Positions 51,536 through 62,139 of a DNA stretch of 64,000 bases are shown here, one piece after another. This DNA comes from Desulfofustis limnaeus (lineage in GTDB: Bacteria > Desulfobacterota > Desulfobulbia > Desulfobulbales > Desulfocapsaceae): NCBI RefSeq assembly GCF_023169885.1, contig NZ_AP025516.1, positions 2,490,501 to 2,554,500 on the forward strand. Direction: 5' to 3'. The translations under genes were made by a program, and so were the position numbers. The notes under the pieces were generated by a model that was not told the DNA's origin, did not search any database, and worked only from the letters and a program-made list of their open reading frames with translations. Position 1 is the first letter of the stretch; every line of letters begins with the position of its first letter.

Positions 51536-53761
51536 ATGATTCTCCTCCGCCCCCGATCGATCAGCGGTGTCCTCAACCTGCTCATCCTCATCGCTGTCCT
51601 GCCGATCGTCGGGATCATCATCCATTCCAGTATCGAACAGCAACAGCATCATATCAAAGACGCGGAACGGGAAGTCATGTTGATTACCCGTTCCATGACC
51701 GAGGTGCTGAGCAACATAACCGACTCCATCAAACAAACACTGATCACGCTGGCCTCCATCGAGGCTATCGGCACAGTCCAGGTCGATGCCGCGTCCGCGG
51801 TCATTCGTTCCATCTGTGCGCAAAACCCGCGCATCCTCAGCATGTCGCTCACCTCGCCGGAAGGGACGGTGCTGGCTGCCAGTAAACCGTTCGCCCCCGG
51901 TCTCTCCTTGGCCGACCGCAAACACGTGCAACAGGCGGTGGCAACCGGACGCTTTTCCGTCGGCGAATACATTGTCACCCGCATTGGCGAAACCCGAGCC
52001 AGCTTTTCCTATGCCTACCCGATCCACGCCCCGGACGGATCGGTCGCTGCGGTGCTGACCGCCGTCCTGTACCTGGACAGCGTCTCCGGATTTCTCGATC
52101 TCTCCTCTTTACCGGAAGGCTCATTCATGGCCCTCACCGACCACCAGGGCCTCCGCATACTCTATTACCCGCCCAGTGAAACCAACCCCATCGGCGCCAA
52201 GATCCGCGCCCCGGCATGGGAGATCGCCCGTAACACCAATGGGGCACTGCTCTTCAGGCAGCAGGGTTCAGACGGGGTGGAACGGATCTTCGCCGTCGAA
52301 CCACTGCGCCTGGCCCCCGACGAGGCGCCATATCTCTACGCCTGGGCTGGAATTCCAGAGAAGCTGGTGCTGGCCCCGGTAAATCGCACCCTGTCCCGCA
52401 ATCTGTTACTGGCCGGCCTGGTCACCCTGCTGGCCATGGCTGCCGCCCGGCTGCTCGGCGACCTGGCCTTCGTCAAGCCGATTCGCCGCCTGGTGGCAGT
52501 CACCGGCCGCCTGGCCGACGGCAACCTCACGGCCCGCAGCGGACTCAGGAGCGGCAACGGTGAGATCGGCGTACTTGCCGCCGCCTTCGACCGGATGGGC
52601 GACTCTCTCCAGCAGAACCGTGATCGCCTGCAACAGCAGCAGATTCACCTGGAAGAGGCGCAACGCATCGCCCACATCGGCAGTTGGGAATGGAACAGCG
52701 CCACCGACAGTTTCACCTGCTCCAAGGAACTGTATCACATCCTGGCCCGGGAGCAGAGTGCCCCACCGCCACCGCTTGCCAGCTGTCTCGAGCACTTCAC
52801 CGGCGAGTCGCTGGAGCAGCTGCGGACCGCCATGGACTATGCCCTGGCAACAGGCAACGACTTCGAACTGGAACTGCCCTGCGTTCGCGCCGACGCAACT
52901 CCCTGCTGGCTGGTCATTCGGGGCGAGAAGAGCGGGGAGACAACTCTGCGCGGCACCGTTCTCGACATCTCGGCCCGCAAACAAGCAGAATCCGAGCGCC
53001 AGACCCTGCAAGAACAATTGCTGCACGCCCAAAAACTTGAATCGATCGGCCGTCTCGCCGGAGGCGTCGCTCACGATTTCAACAACATGCTGGGGGTCAT
53101 CCTCGGTTACACCGAGCTGTCTCTGGACAAGTTGCCGCATACCGATCCGGTCCGAGGCCATCTTCAGGAGGTCCAGACTGCCGCCAGCCGTTCCCGGGAC
53201 CTGGTCAGTAAACTCCTGGCTTTTGCGCGCAGACAAACGGCCACCCCCCATCTGCTCGACCTCAATCAGACCGTCTCCTCACTGCTGACCATGTTGCAGC
53301 GGATGATCGGCGAGGAGATCGAACTGGTCTTCAAGCCTGGCGCACAGCTTTGGCCGGTGGTCATCGACCCGGGCCAGGTGGATCAGCTGCTGGCCAATTT
53401 CTGCGTCAACGCCCGTGATGCCATCAGCGGCAGCGGCCAGATCACCATCGAGACGGCTAGCGTTACGGTGCTGGAACCACGCCTATGCGGCCCGGAAATC
53501 TGTCCCCCCGGCGACTATGTGCAACTCAGGATCAGCGACACCGGCTGCGGCATGGACCCCGATACGCTGCGACAGATTTTCGATCCGTTCTTCACCACCA
53601 AAGCGGTCGGCAAGGGCACCGGCCTGGGGCTCTCCACGGTCTTTGGCATCATCAAACAAAATAACGGATTCATCGATGTGGCCAGCACCCCCGCGCACGG
53701 CACCATATTCACCATCTTCCTGCCGCGAAATCGGGAAAAGACCGACGACCTTCGAACCTGA
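51536..53761 (+). CDS. Membrane sensor histidine kinase (Cache-HAMP-PAS-HisKA-HATPase)
   Basis: A 741-residue sensor kinase. A first membrane helix (about 10-30) and a second (about 285-305) enclose a periplasmic double-Cache-type sensor. HAMP (about 305-360), PAS (about 375-480) and the kinase core follow. The H-box is LAGGVAHDFNNMLGVI (histidine near 513), the N-box NFCVNARDAI near 630, and the G-boxes DTGCGMD and GKGTGLGLSTV near 670-700. No response regulator is next to it, and the DFNNM type often signals to an unlinked or receiver-less partner. A periplasmic small acid is a likely signal. Confidence 0.9.
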   Translation: MILLRPRSISGVLNLLILIAVLPIVGIIIHSSIEQQQHHIKDAEREVMLITRSMTEVLSNITDSIKQTLITLASIEAIGTVQVDAASAVIRSICAQNPRILSMSLTSPEGTVLAASKPFAPGLSLADRKHVQQAVATGRFSVGEYIVTRIGETRASFSYAYPIHAPDGSVAAVLTAVLYLDSVSGFLDLSSLPEGSFMALTDHQGLRILYYPPSETNPIGAKIRAPAWEIARNTNGALLFRQQGSDGVERIFAVEPLRLAPDEAPYLYAWAGIPEKLVLAPVNRTLSRNLLLAGLVTLLAMAAARLLGDLAFVKPIRRLVAVTGRLADGNLTARSGLRSGNGEIGVLAAAFDRMGDSLQQNRDRLQQQQIHLEEAQRIAHIGSWEWNSATDSFTCSKELYHILAREQSAPPPPLASCLEHFTGESLEQLRTAMDYALATGNDFELELPCVRADATPCWLVIRGEKSGETTLRGTVLDISARKQAESERQTLQEQLLHAQKLESIGRLAGGVAHDFNNMLGVILGYTELSLDKLPHTDPVRGHLQEVQTAASRSRDLVSKLLAFARRQTATPHLLDLNQTVSSLLTMLQRMIGEEIELVFKPGAQLWPVVIDPGQVDQLLANFCVNARDAISGSGQITIETASVTVLEPRLCGPEICPPGDYVQLRISDTGCGMDPDTLRQIFDPFFTTKAVGKGTGLGLSTVFGIIKQNNGFIDVASTPAHGTIFTIFLPRNREKTDDLRT

Positions 53762-53913
53762 AGGCACGCCGCTTCTTTTTTTCATCATGCCATCATCCCG
53801 TGTCAACAACTCGGCTATCAGGTATAGTGATTGGGCTCTTTTGATCCCGAACTCGCCGGTGAAGCGCAACCTGGCCTGACGGCACCCGTTATCACCAGCA
53901 CCGCATACCGCTT

Positions 53914-55890
53914 ATGGGCATCGCCACCGACATCATCATCATCGTCCTAGCCGCCTTCTGCTGCGGCCTGATCATGCAGCGGCTGCACCAACCGCTGATC
54001 CTCGGTTACATCATCGCCGGCATCCTTCTCGGACCGAACAGCGGCGGCTTCTCCATCAGCGAGACCCACGACATCGAACTTCTGGCCGAGATCGGCGTGG
54101 CCCTGCTGCTGTTTGCCCTGGGCCTCGAATTTTCGCTCAAGGACCTCAAGCCGGTGAAATACATCGCCTTGATCGGTACGCCGATACAGATCATCCTGAC
54201 GATCGCCTTCGGCTTCGGCATCGGCAGGATCATCGGCATGGATTGGAACAGTTCGCTCTGGCTCGGCGCTATGATCAGCCTGTCATCCACCATGGTTCTG
54301 CTCAAGACCCTGATGAATCAAGGCTGGCTCGGCACCCTGTCCAGCAAGGTGATGATCGGTATGCTCATCGTTCAGGATTTGGCGGTGGTGCCGATGCTGA
54401 TCATTTTGCCGCAGCTCAACGATCCCACGGCCGGCCTCAACTCACTCGGCTTTGCCGCCGCCAAGGCCGCCGTTTTTCTCGGAGCGATGCTGCTGCTCGG
54501 CACCAAGCTCTTGCCCGGCATCCTGCGGCACATTGCCCGAATCGGGTCCCGCGAGCTGTTTCTGCTGGCCATAACCGCCATCGGGCTCGGGGTCGGCTAC
54601 GTCACCTACCTGGTCGGACTCAGCTTTGCCTTCGGTGCCTTCGTCGCCGGTATGGTGTTGAGCGAATCGGACTACGGGCACCAGGCCCTCAGCGACATCA
54701 TTCCCTTGCGGGACCTGTTCAGTCTGCTCTTTTTCGCCTCGGTGGGGATGCTCCTGGATCCGGCGTACCTGCTGGCCAACTGGAAAAACGAAGTGGTGCT
54801 GGTCCTTCTGGTCAGCCTCGGCAAGGGGGTCATCTTCGCCATCATTGCCATGCTCTTTCGCTACGGCAATGTGGTGCCCCTGGCGGTGGGTCTCGGCCTC
54901 TTCCAGATCGGCGAGTTTGCTTTCGTCCTGGCGCAGGTCGGGGTGGCCAGCGGGTCGATCGACAACGAACTCTACAACCTGGTGTTGAGCTGTGCGGTCA
55001 TCACCATGATCCTCACCCCGCTCATCTCCGGTCAGACATCACGGCTCTACGCTCTGAAAAAGAAGTGGTTCCGCCACGAGCCGCTGGAGACCGTCAACAT
55101 CCCCAAAGAAGGCCTACGGGATCATGTGGTCATTGCCGGTAGCGGTCGGGTCGGTTATCGCATCGCTCAGGTCCTGAAGCGCCTCGAAACCCCTTTTGTG
55201 TTGGTGGAGTTGGACCAGCAGCGGGTGGAACAGGCGAAAGATGCCGGTTTTCCCATCGTCTACGGCGACGGCGGCCAACGCATCGTGCTCGACGCGTTGT
55301 CGATCCAGACCGCTTCCTTGCTGGTGGTGACCATACCCAGCATCGTTACCAGCCAGGCGATCATCACCCATGCCCGTAAACTGAATCAGGGGATACGGGT
55401 GGTGGCCCGCACCTCAGAACCGGATTTCTTCAGTGTTTTCAGAGAATTGAAAGTAAACGACCTGGTTTATCCCGAATTCGAGGCCGGCCTGGAGATGACG
55501 CGCCAGGTACTCTTTCACCTGCACCGCACGCCCTCTGAAATCCAACGGGAAACGGAGACCATGCGCCAGGAGTTCCTCGCTCCGCAGTTGGCAGACGGTG
55601 AACATTTTCGGACACTGGGGCAACTCTGCGCGGCAGATCTTCAGTTTGATCTGGAATGGGTGAAACTGGAACCGGGAAACCCGTTGGTCGACCAGACTAT
55701 CGGTGATGCCGCCGTGCGCCGCACCACCGGCGCCTCGGTGGTCGGCGTGCTCCGGGAAAAAGAGCTCTCCCCCAACCCCGGTCCCGATTTCCGTTTCGCC
55801 CCAAACGACCTGGTGGCGATCATCGGCTCCGAAGAGGCCCGCCTTGCCTTCCGCCACTATCAACCGGCCACCTCCGAAGCAGTCTCCTGA
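53914..55890 (+). CDS. Kef-type CPA2 cation/proton antiporter with RCK domain
   Basis: A 658-residue protein of the KefB/YbaL branch. About 12-13 membrane helices fill residues 5-385, with the CPA2 segment [40 protein letters not shown] near 240. A TrkA-N/RCK domain ([24 protein letters not shown] near 405) and a TrkA-C domain (about 565-650) follow. It is a ligand-gated K+ or Na+/H+ antiporter in the inner membrane. Upstream bases 53762-53913 hold no clear gene. Confidence 0.92.
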   Translation: MGIATDIIIIVLAAFCCGLIMQRLHQPLILGYIIAGILLGPNSGGFSISETHDIELLAEIGVALLLFALGLEFSLKDLKPVKYIALIGTPIQIILTIAFGFGIGRIIGMDWNSSLWLGAMISLSSTMVLLKTLMNQGWLGTLSSKVMIGMLIVQDLAVVPMLIILPQLNDPTAGLNSLGFAAAKAAVFLGAMLLLGTKLLPGILRHIARIGSRELFLLAITAIGLGVGYVTYLVGLSFAFGAFVAGMVLSESDYGHQALSDIIPLRDLFSLLFFASVGMLLDPAYLLANWKNEVVLVLLVSLGKGVIFAIIAMLFRYGNVVPLAVGLGLFQIGEFAFVLAQVGVASGSIDNELYNLVLSCAVITMILTPLISGQTSRLYALKKKWFRHEPLETVNIPKEGLRDHVVIAGSGRVGYRIAQVLKRLETPFVLVELDQQRVEQAKDAGFPIVYGDGGQRIVLDALSIQTASLLVVTIPSIVTSQAIITHARKLNQGIRVVARTSEPDFFSVFRELKVNDLVYPEFEAGLEMTRQVLFHLHRTPSEIQRETETMRQEFLAPQLADGEHFRTLGQLCAADLQFDLEWVKLEPGNPLVDQTIGDAAVRRTTGASVVGVLREKELSPNPGPDFRFAPNDLVAIIGSEEARLAFRHYQPATSEAVS

Positions 55891-55958
55891 CCCGCCTGCG
55901 TTCCCGTTGGCGCGAACTCTGGATCGCCCCTTTCTACCGATCGCTCGTTTGCAGCCGC

Positions 55959-56531
55959 TCAGCTGCCACCGACGATAATCGCTCTGATTTCTCCGTCGGC
56001 AAGAATCTGTTCGACAATACGAGATAACTGCTCGTTGAGCAGGGCCTCCACGTCCTCCAAGTCCGGTCGGGTTGCAGATGCCCGGGATGATTCCTTTTTA
56101 TATCGTTTAGTCAGACTGTTTCCGTGCTTGGTAACGGTCAGTGCAACCACGCTGATAGCTTCTGTGTTATAAAGCAGCTTCGGTTTGGTCACTGTCGCCA
56201 ATAGCCCTTCGATCTCAAGGATCAAACGCGCCGGGGCCTGGTGCTCGAAAACCAACCCCTGCTCACGAAAACCGATCGCCAGTTTTTCGGTGAGGATAAT
56301 CTGCGGATCATGGCGGCTCGGCAGCATAACGGGAGGATCATCCTTGATTGCATAGCTGATCACCGCGCTATCCGCCCGCTTATCGCTCCCCTGCAGGGTC
56401 GCTGCCGTTCCAGCCGGATAGCCGCCGCCGGGTTGAGCGGCGACGGTAAGGGTCAGCGTGGCATCGAGCGGCAGGGTCGGGGCACAACCGAACAAAGCAA
56501 ATAAGGCGAAAAGAATAACCAATGATCTCAT
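55959..56531 (-). CDS. YajG-family lipoprotein
   Basis: A 190-residue lipoprotein. A short signal peptide ends in a lipobox LFALFGC, so the cysteine near residue 16 is lipidated. The body contains the YajG-type region (RHDPQIILTEKLAIGFREQGLVFEHQAPARLILEIEGLLATVT) and an acidic C-terminal helix. The ATG at 56531 has GGAG seven bases upstream; a longer in-frame reading from 56603 would bury the signal peptide. Function in the outer membrane is unknown. It converges on the Kef-type gene. Confidence 0.8.
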   Translation of the reverse strand: MRSLVILFALFALFGCAPTLPLDATLTLTVAAQPGGGYPAGTAATLQGSDKRADSAVISYAIKDDPPVMLPSRHDPQIILTEKLAIGFREQGLVFEHQAPARLILEIEGLLATVTKPKLLYNTEAISVVALTVTKHGNSLTKRYKKESSRASATRPDLEDVEALLNEQLSRIVEQILADGEIRAIIVGGS

Positions 56532-56707
56532 GATCTGCTCCACAGCGGAAGGAGGTACTAAACGAATGATGGGGAAACCCACCGCGTAATAGCTGCTCAC
56601 CAATGCTCAGGTGGCTGTCCACCCAGCAACGCTCATACAGCTGAAAACTAGTGATACCGAACCAACGTGAGCACGTCAAGAAATCTCTAGAACGGGACAA
56701 TTCCTGG

Positions 56708-59062
56708 TCATGCATTATCCATGATGAGCTTCTGCGCTTTCAACAAATCGTATGTTTTGAAACCCTCATTAAAACTATGATACACATCACCTAAAAGAAT
56801 TCTCCCTTGCTCCTTTTTGCCTACTTGATCTAACAACTTGAAGAGGCTGGTTGCTGCACGAAGTTCTAAAGATTTTGCCGATTGCCTTTTTGCCAAATTT
56901 ATTGCTTGATGATATTGATGTTCTGCTTCATGATAGACGATGTCGACATCGATCTTATTAATAAGAGACTGTTTGACTAAAAGGTCAGCCCTGAGCCTTA
57001 AAATTTCTGCTTTCCACCACATATCGCCAAACCGATCTACCGTGCCGAGTACATTGTCTAATTGCGCCAAAGCCAACTCTATATAACCATGTTGAGACAA
57101 GCCCTCGGCCAGAAAAAATAAAAGCATAGACTCCGACAGACTTATACCAATTTCTTGATGTGCATCAAAATATGTTGTGATATAATCAATGCTTCCGGAG
57201 TGTTTGCCAGACATAATCTGCGCCCATTCCCTTAATATGGATGCTTGAATATTCCAGTACTGAATATCGTTTTTTCGTGTCTCTTCGAGACAAAATCTGC
57301 CGTAATCTTCTGCTGATGAATAGTTCCTTAGAAAGGATTCCAACCAACCGGCAAAACAGAAGCCCCAAGCCTTCATAAATGGGTTCTCATGGGTCTTGGT
57401 AATTTCAATAGCCTTGTTCATCTGTCTCTGAGCTTGTTCAGGATATCCCATTATCCAAAGAGCTAAGGAATGATACATTACGCTGGTCAGACGCGTATCG
57501 ACACTTAAAATATCACCATTTACTCTTTGAGAAAGATGATTAGAATACTCCAAACTTTGTTTTGCAAAATCTAAGCTATCCGGATACTTTCCTTGGTACC
57601 AACACAGCATACACTTTACCGTGTATTCACGTGGAATAAAATGTTTATAATCATCACCTTGTGATAGTTCAAATAACATGTTTAAAAGGTCTTTACAGGT
57701 CTCGAATTCTCTTCTGTTAATGTAATACATGCAGAGATCGAAAAGTGCAGGCAATACATGAGGATTTTTTTCATATTTAAGACACAATTCATGTGCACGA
57801 CTATACACCTTCTCTACCTTCGAATGCGCATATCCTTTTCGACCAACAAGTATAGAGCCAAACATCATGAGCATCTCGATCTCTTCAACGTGACCTAGCT
57901 GTTCATATTTAAACATCTTTATGAGTTTAAAACCTCTATTTAGTTGGCGCTCTGCTTCATCAGGAGTGTAATTGACTAAAGCTACTTGTGCTGCCTGTTT
58001 CCTGTAGAATATCGCCTTCTTCAGGTTACCAGATTTTTCGTAATGCAACGCTAACACCGACGCGATATCGTCTACATTATGTTGAAACATATTTTCTAAT
58101 TGGCTACCCGCAATCTCATGGATATCGGCTCTCATTTTCGGTGATAGTCGTTCATAGGCCACCTTCTGGTACCATGGGTGAGCAAAAGCAAAATCAGCAT
58201 TCAGCTTGCCGTGATGCAGCGAAACGTCATCGACTCGTTTCAAAAAGCCAAATCCTTTTGTAAGAATTTCGGCACAATGTTCTGGATCATAGTCCTTACC
58301 GAATAGATGTTTCTTCAAATAATTTGTACTAATCATCATCCCATACACACTTGCGATTTCAAGAAACATCTGCAGATATCCGGGTAGTTGATTAATTTGA
58401 CTGTTGATTAGAGAACGCAGTGTACCTGGCACAACTAACCGAGCATGTCCGTTAATAAAAAGTCTTTCAAGCTCTTGCCCTTCCTGATGGAGCCATCCTT
58501 GCAAAATTGCATATTTATAGAGACTAGTCACAAACAAAGGAAGGCCTTTTGTATTTCGATAGAGCCACTCAGAAATACTTTCAACATTGTCATTGCAACA
58601 ATTGGAGGCTCTTAAATAGCTGCGAATATTTTTATTAGTAAAATGGTTAAGTACGATTTCCGTACATTTCTGTTTTGCTAAAAGTTCTGTAAATGTTTCC
58701 AAGAAACGGGATTCGATCTGTTCCAAATGACGATAGGTTGCTATTATAAAAAGGCTTGCATGATCGACAGATGTAATGACCTGTAACAAAGCAGCTAAGG
58801 TTTGATCATCAGCCCAGTGCAAGTCCTCAATAATGAGAAGCAAGGGTTTTTCTATGGCAATATTTTCTAATAAAATCACCAACTCTCTCATCATTCTTGA
58901 GGCAGACCCTCCCTGCAGTTCCATCCTAAGCTCTTTCCGCTCTGCAGCTGATGTAAGCCAGGTAAATTGTTGCAACCACATCGGCGCATAGGTAAACAGT
59001 AGTTCACGAAAGGCTTTATCTCCGATTCTTTTGCAGAGAGCATATAAGGCATTAGAAATTGG
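56708..59062 (-). pseudogene. AAA/TPR multidomain regulator, 5' part cut off by IS66
   Basis: About 785 codons remain. The kept part begins in the middle of an AAA_16-type ATPase domain; Walker B is present (LLLIIEDLHWADD near the start), but the Walker A half is absent because IS66 starts at 59063. A long helical C-terminal region follows (TPR-like repeats) and ends without a DNA-binding domain. Architectures of this kind carry a Ser/Thr kinase or adenylate cyclase domain at the N-terminus, which would lie beyond the right edge. The DNA is visibly AT-rich compared with the rest of the window, a sign of horizontal transfer. An open frame continues upstream into IS66 and the intron, but that extension is a chance fusion. 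Confidence 0.82.
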
Positions 59063-59073
59063 GTAACCGTCAA

Positions 59074-59285
59074 TTAAACCCCTCTGGCAATATTCTTCAG
59101 TTCCACATCTTCCGGACGAAGCCGCATCGGCAGTAGCGCCTGATAATCTTCCGTGCTCCGAGCAAACGGCAGTTTCTCGAACAGATAGCGAAGATACCGG
59201 TACGGTTCCAACCCGTTCGCCTTGGCCGTCTCGATCAGACTGTAAAGATCGGCACTGGCCCGGGCGCCTTTCGGGGTCCCAGCAA
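59074..59285 (-). pseudogene. tnpC: IS66 transposase TnpC, 3' exon
   Basis: This encodes the C-terminus of TnpC: AGTPKGARASADLYSLIETAKANGLEPYRYLRYLFEKLPFA, a standard IS66 ending, then NIARGV and a stop. Its first two bases complete the phenylalanine codon begun at 63028, so splicing out the intron gives NWLFAGTPKGAR without a gap. Confidence 0.9.
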
Positions 59286-59327
59286 GTCGAGTCAACCAGG
59301 AGGAGTTTCACCCCCTGGTTGCTCACA

Positions 59328-59361
59328 GAACCGTACGTGACAGTCTCCTGTCATACGGCTC
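59328..59361 (-). ncRNA. Group II intron domain V
   Basis: The 34-nt sequence begins GAGCCGUAUGA and ends GUACGGUUC, forming the conserved catalytic hairpin with the AGC triad at positions 2-4. The maturase stop codon (UGA) lies within it. Domain VI follows, with a candidate branch-point A seven bases from the intron end. Confidence 0.92.
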
Positions 59362-60327
59362 TTGGACACGCATTTGCTGCACGTAATAAATACCAATGAG
59401 CAAACAACCGCGGATTTTCCTTTCTCATCATCGCCAATTTTCTTTCAGCCTTCTTTCCTGGGATTCGATACTTCGAACGTATCCACTTAACCAGTCTCGA
59501 CTGAAATACGCGCCACACATGATAGCCAAAGTTTCGATACCAGAACTTCCCGTAGTAGTTGATCCAACCACGGAGAATTGTATTGTACCGTTTCGCTATC
59601 GTTTCTGCGTTATCCACTGTCGATCGATGAATCCGCCACCCTTTTATGGTCTGAGTGATCTGACGCAACGCTTTCTTTGACGCCCCCGGCATGCATTTGC
59701 GGTAGACTTCCCCTTTGTAATTCTTCAGGGTTCTTACCTTGAAATCGTATCCGAGAAACGTGAAACAGGTTTCAACATTGAAGCGCTTGAACGTATCGAT
59801 GTAGACGATCTTTGATTTCTCTTCGTTTATTTCGAGCCCTACTTCCTGAAAACGTTTTCTTACAAGCGCTCTCATATGGCTCGCATCCTTCATCAGACTA
59901 CAATGAATTACTATATCATCAGCATATCTTTCAAAAGGTACAAAGCGAAATTCACGACCCATCCACTGATCAAATGCGTAATGAAGAAATAGATTCGCCA
60001 ATAGTGGCGATATTACACCACCTTGAGGTGTGCCTACTTCTCGTTTCCGCAAGTCACTATCGACCACCGAGCCTTGCATTGGTGCCTCAAGCCATCTCCG
60101 ACAATACAAAATGACCCATCTCGGCATATGGTGATGTTCTAACGCCTTGATGATTAAATCATGCCTTACGCTATCAAAGAATGTCCTAATGTCCACCTCC
60201 AATACCCAGCTGTACCTCCAACATCGCCGGGCACATATCTCAAGCGCCTGGTGTGCTGATTTTCCGGGTCGATATCCATACGAGTCTTCATGAAATAGAG
60301 GATCGAGTCGTTCCTCGACAAAAAGCT
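59351..60327 (-). pseudogene. ltrA: Group II intron maturase (reverse transcriptase), C-terminal part
   Basis: This carries most of the RT and the maturase domain. RT motifs include EDSYGYRPGKSAHQAL, the GTPQGGVISPLLANLFLHYAFD stretch and the active-site FERYADDIVIHC. The maturase/X region includes RGWINYYGKFWYRN. There is no HNH endonuclease domain. The N-terminal part is at 61662-61946, cut off by ISL3. If the ISL3 element and one copy of its 8-bp duplication are removed, the two parts join in frame (95 + 323 codons) as a 417-residue protein. Confidence 0.92.
60320..60327. repeat. ISL3 target duplication (left copy)
   Basis: AAAAAGCT occurs directly before the ISL3 left end and again at 61662-61669 directly after its right end. 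This is the 8-bp direct repeat expected of ISL3-family insertion, and both copies are identical, so the insertion is recent. Confidence 0.93.
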
Positions 60328-60341
60328 GGCTCTTCGTCGTT

Positions 60342-61592
60342 TCAAGTGGATTTGAGCAGATTACCGACCGGTGAGGCAAGCAGGTAAATCATGCTGATAA
60401 ATGTCTGTGGATTCCGATACCCTCTGGCCCGTGCTTTGGCTGCCTGGAAAATGCTGTTCAAACCCTCCAGGCGAGCGGTGCTATGGCCGGATTCCCACCG
60501 AGACTCAATGGCACGGCGATGCCTGATCACCGTTTCGATAGCCGCGATGACCGGTCGTAACAGTGGTGATTTCGTCAGGTTGGCTTCCGCCATGCACAAC
60601 AAAAAGTTGCTCAGGCGCCATTTGGCCGCTTGCGCTGTCGATGCTTTGCGTACCCAGCGGAGACGCTCCTTGACCCGCCAGGCAATAGCTGTGAAGAAAT
60701 CCATGGCGTTGAGCTCTGCCAGGGCTTGCCGTTCTTGCTCGCTGAGACCGGTTGACTCTTCATTCTTCAGCACCGCCCAGCGGGTGGTTCGGGGTAGCTG
60801 TTTCTTCCGTGCCTCGAGGACACGGACCTTGTTGACCGCCTTGGTGAAAGTCTGCACCACATGGAACCAGTCAACCGTGACCTGGGCTCGTGGAAAGCTT
60901 TGCTTGATACCGGACAAGAAGGGCTTCGACATGTCGCAGGCTACTTCTTTGATGTTGCCGGCAGCACCGCCCTGTGTCGTGAGAAACTGTTTGAACTGGC
61001 GAATCACATCCTGGCCTTTGCCGGGTACCGCAAACACGACAGGCTCTTTCCTACGGTCCAGATCGATGAAAACGGTCACGTAGTTATGCCGTTTCTTTGC
61101 CGAAGTTTCATCGAGGCCGACGGCTTTGAGTTCGCTCAGGTCAAGCTGGGCAAGACCGGCGGTCACGTAATGAAGGACGATGCGCCACAACGTTTTATCG
61201 GGAATCTCCATGATCCGGGCCGCAGCCAATACCGGCATCTCTCGTACCAGCATGAGGCCGGCTTGTTCGAAGAGCAAGGTGAACTTGCTGCCCGTGCGCG
61301 CCCAGGGGACGGTGATCCGTTTTACCCCGTGGTCTTTGCAGTTGACCCGTGGAACGGCGGCGGTGATGTAGCAATGGTGTTGAAAGAAGTTGAGATGACG
61401 CCAGGTCATTTCCTTGAAGTCATGGGCCTTGCACATCGCTCCGCAGTCGGGACAGGGAAAGCTGCTGCCCCGGGGAGCTGCTAACGTGATGCGCAGTTCA
61501 TGGGGCGTACACTCGGTGTTCAGAGACTGGCCGGTGATCTCCCACGGTTTCTCAAGACCAAGACCTAATGCTATGATATCGTTACCGTTCAT
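60342..61592 (-). CDS. ISL3-family transposase
   Basis: A 416-residue intact transposase. The N-terminal zinc-binding region reads FPCPDCGAMCKAHDF...NCKDHGVKR, then a helix-turn-helix segment (REMPVLAAARIMEIPDKTLWRIV) and the DDE domain with VGLDETSAKKRHNYVTVFIDLD, ACDMSKPFLSGIKQSFP and a C-terminal glutamate region (ARLEGLNSIFQAAKARARGYRN). The stop codon lies within the left inverted repeat. The full frame and matching target duplication suggest an active element. Confidence 0.95.
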   Translation of the reverse strand: MNGNDIIALGLGLEKPWEITGQSLNTECTPHELRITLAAPRGSSFPCPDCGAMCKAHDFKEMTWRHLNFFQHHCYITAAVPRVNCKDHGVKRITVPWARTGSKFTLLFEQAGLMLVREMPVLAAARIMEIPDKTLWRIVLHYVTAGLAQLDLSELKAVGLDETSAKKRHNYVTVFIDLDRRKEPVVFAVPGKGQDVIRQFKQFLTTQGGAAGNIKEVACDMSKPFLSGIKQSFPRAQVTVDWFHVVQTFTKAVNKVRVLEARKKQLPRTTRWAVLKNEESTGLSEQERQALAELNAMDFFTAIAWRVKERLRWVRKASTAQAAKWRLSNFLLCMAEANLTKSPLLRPVIAAIETVIRHRRAIESRWESGHSTARLEGLNSIFQAAKARARGYRNPQTFISMIYLLASPVGNLLKST

Positions 61593-61606
61593 CTGTTTCC
61601 CTCGCT

Positions 61607-61650
61607 ATTTCGTGTGGATTTGATCCTATGATATCAAATCCACACGAAAT
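61607..61650. repeat. Perfect 18-bp hairpin at the ISL3 transposase upstream end
   Basis: ATTTCGTGTGGATTTGAT (61607-61624) is repeated exactly as its complement at 61633-61650, with an 8-nt loop CCTATGAT. The outer arm belongs to the right inverted repeat of ISL3. The stem lies 15-58 bases before the transposase start and could limit expression from outside promoters or take part in end pairing. Confidence 0.85.
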
Positions 61651-61661
61651 GACGAGGAGCC

Positions 61662-61946
61662 AAAAAGCTTAACCGCACCTTGGGCGATTCGATCTGATAC
61701 CGTGGGTATTCCGAGCACTCGCTCTTTTCCATCTCCTTTCGGGATCCGCTTCTCGCGAACCGGCGGTGGAAAATAGGAGCCGGAACTCAGGCGGTTCCAG
61801 ATCTTATAGAGGTTTCCGTCTCGATTTTCATCAAACTGCGTTATGGTCTGCCCATCGCATCCAGCAGCACCCCGGTTCTTGCGAACTTCAAGGTAGGACT
61901 TCCAGACCAGTTCTTTTGGTATTGCAAATGCTTTTCCTTGCCCCAC
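61662..61946 (-). pseudogene. ltrA: Group II intron maturase, N-terminal part
   Basis: The first 95 codons of the maturase: FAIPKELVWKSYLEVRKNRGAAGCDGQTITQFD, LYKIWNRLSSGSYFPPPVREKRIPKGDGKERVLGIPTVSDRIAQGAVKL. These match RT domain 0/1 of intron-encoded proteins. The reading frame enters ISL3 after the LF codons. The rest of the protein is at 59351-60319. Confidence 0.88.
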
Positions 61947-62139
61947 GCCATCATCCTCTTCCGAGTTGTGAACGGTGCAATTCGTTGCCCCATACCCCTT
62001 CGCTCCCTGATCATTAAAATCAGTTCATCACTACTACGGGCATGTCCGTCCCTGTCCTCCAATGCGTGCTGAGAACAGGTTCTCACGTTCCCCAAATTGG
62101 CCTGACCTGGGCTCTCGCTGCCTTAACACCGGATGCCGT

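Larger units (their letters stand above)
60328..61661 (-). mobile_element. Complete ISL3-family insertion sequence (1,334 bp)
   Basis: Terminal inverted repeats of about 28 bp lie at 60328-60355 (GGCTCTTCGTCGTTTC...) and 61634-61661 (complement GGCTCCTCGTCATTTC...), differing at only a few positions. They are flanked by the perfect direct repeat AAAAAGCT. One transposase gene fills the element. It is inserted in the intron maturase gene. Confidence 0.95.

Noticed and set aside
59063-59326. In-frame N-terminal extension of the AAA/TPR gene
   Set aside because: These codons read the IS66 tnpC end and intron domains V/VI in another frame; the same DNA encodes the standard TnpC C-terminus, so the extension is a chance fusion.
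59351-60327. Retron, DGR or CRISPR-linked reverse transcriptase
   Set aside because: The RT has a maturase domain, sits in an element with GUGYG start and a 34-nt domain V, and its exons rejoin precisely, so it is a group II intron protein.
61841-62095. An 84-codon minus-strand frame overlapping the maturase start
   Set aside because: Its sequence repeats the maturase N-terminal region in a shifted frame and has no own similarity; the frame with FAIPKELVWKSY is the real one.
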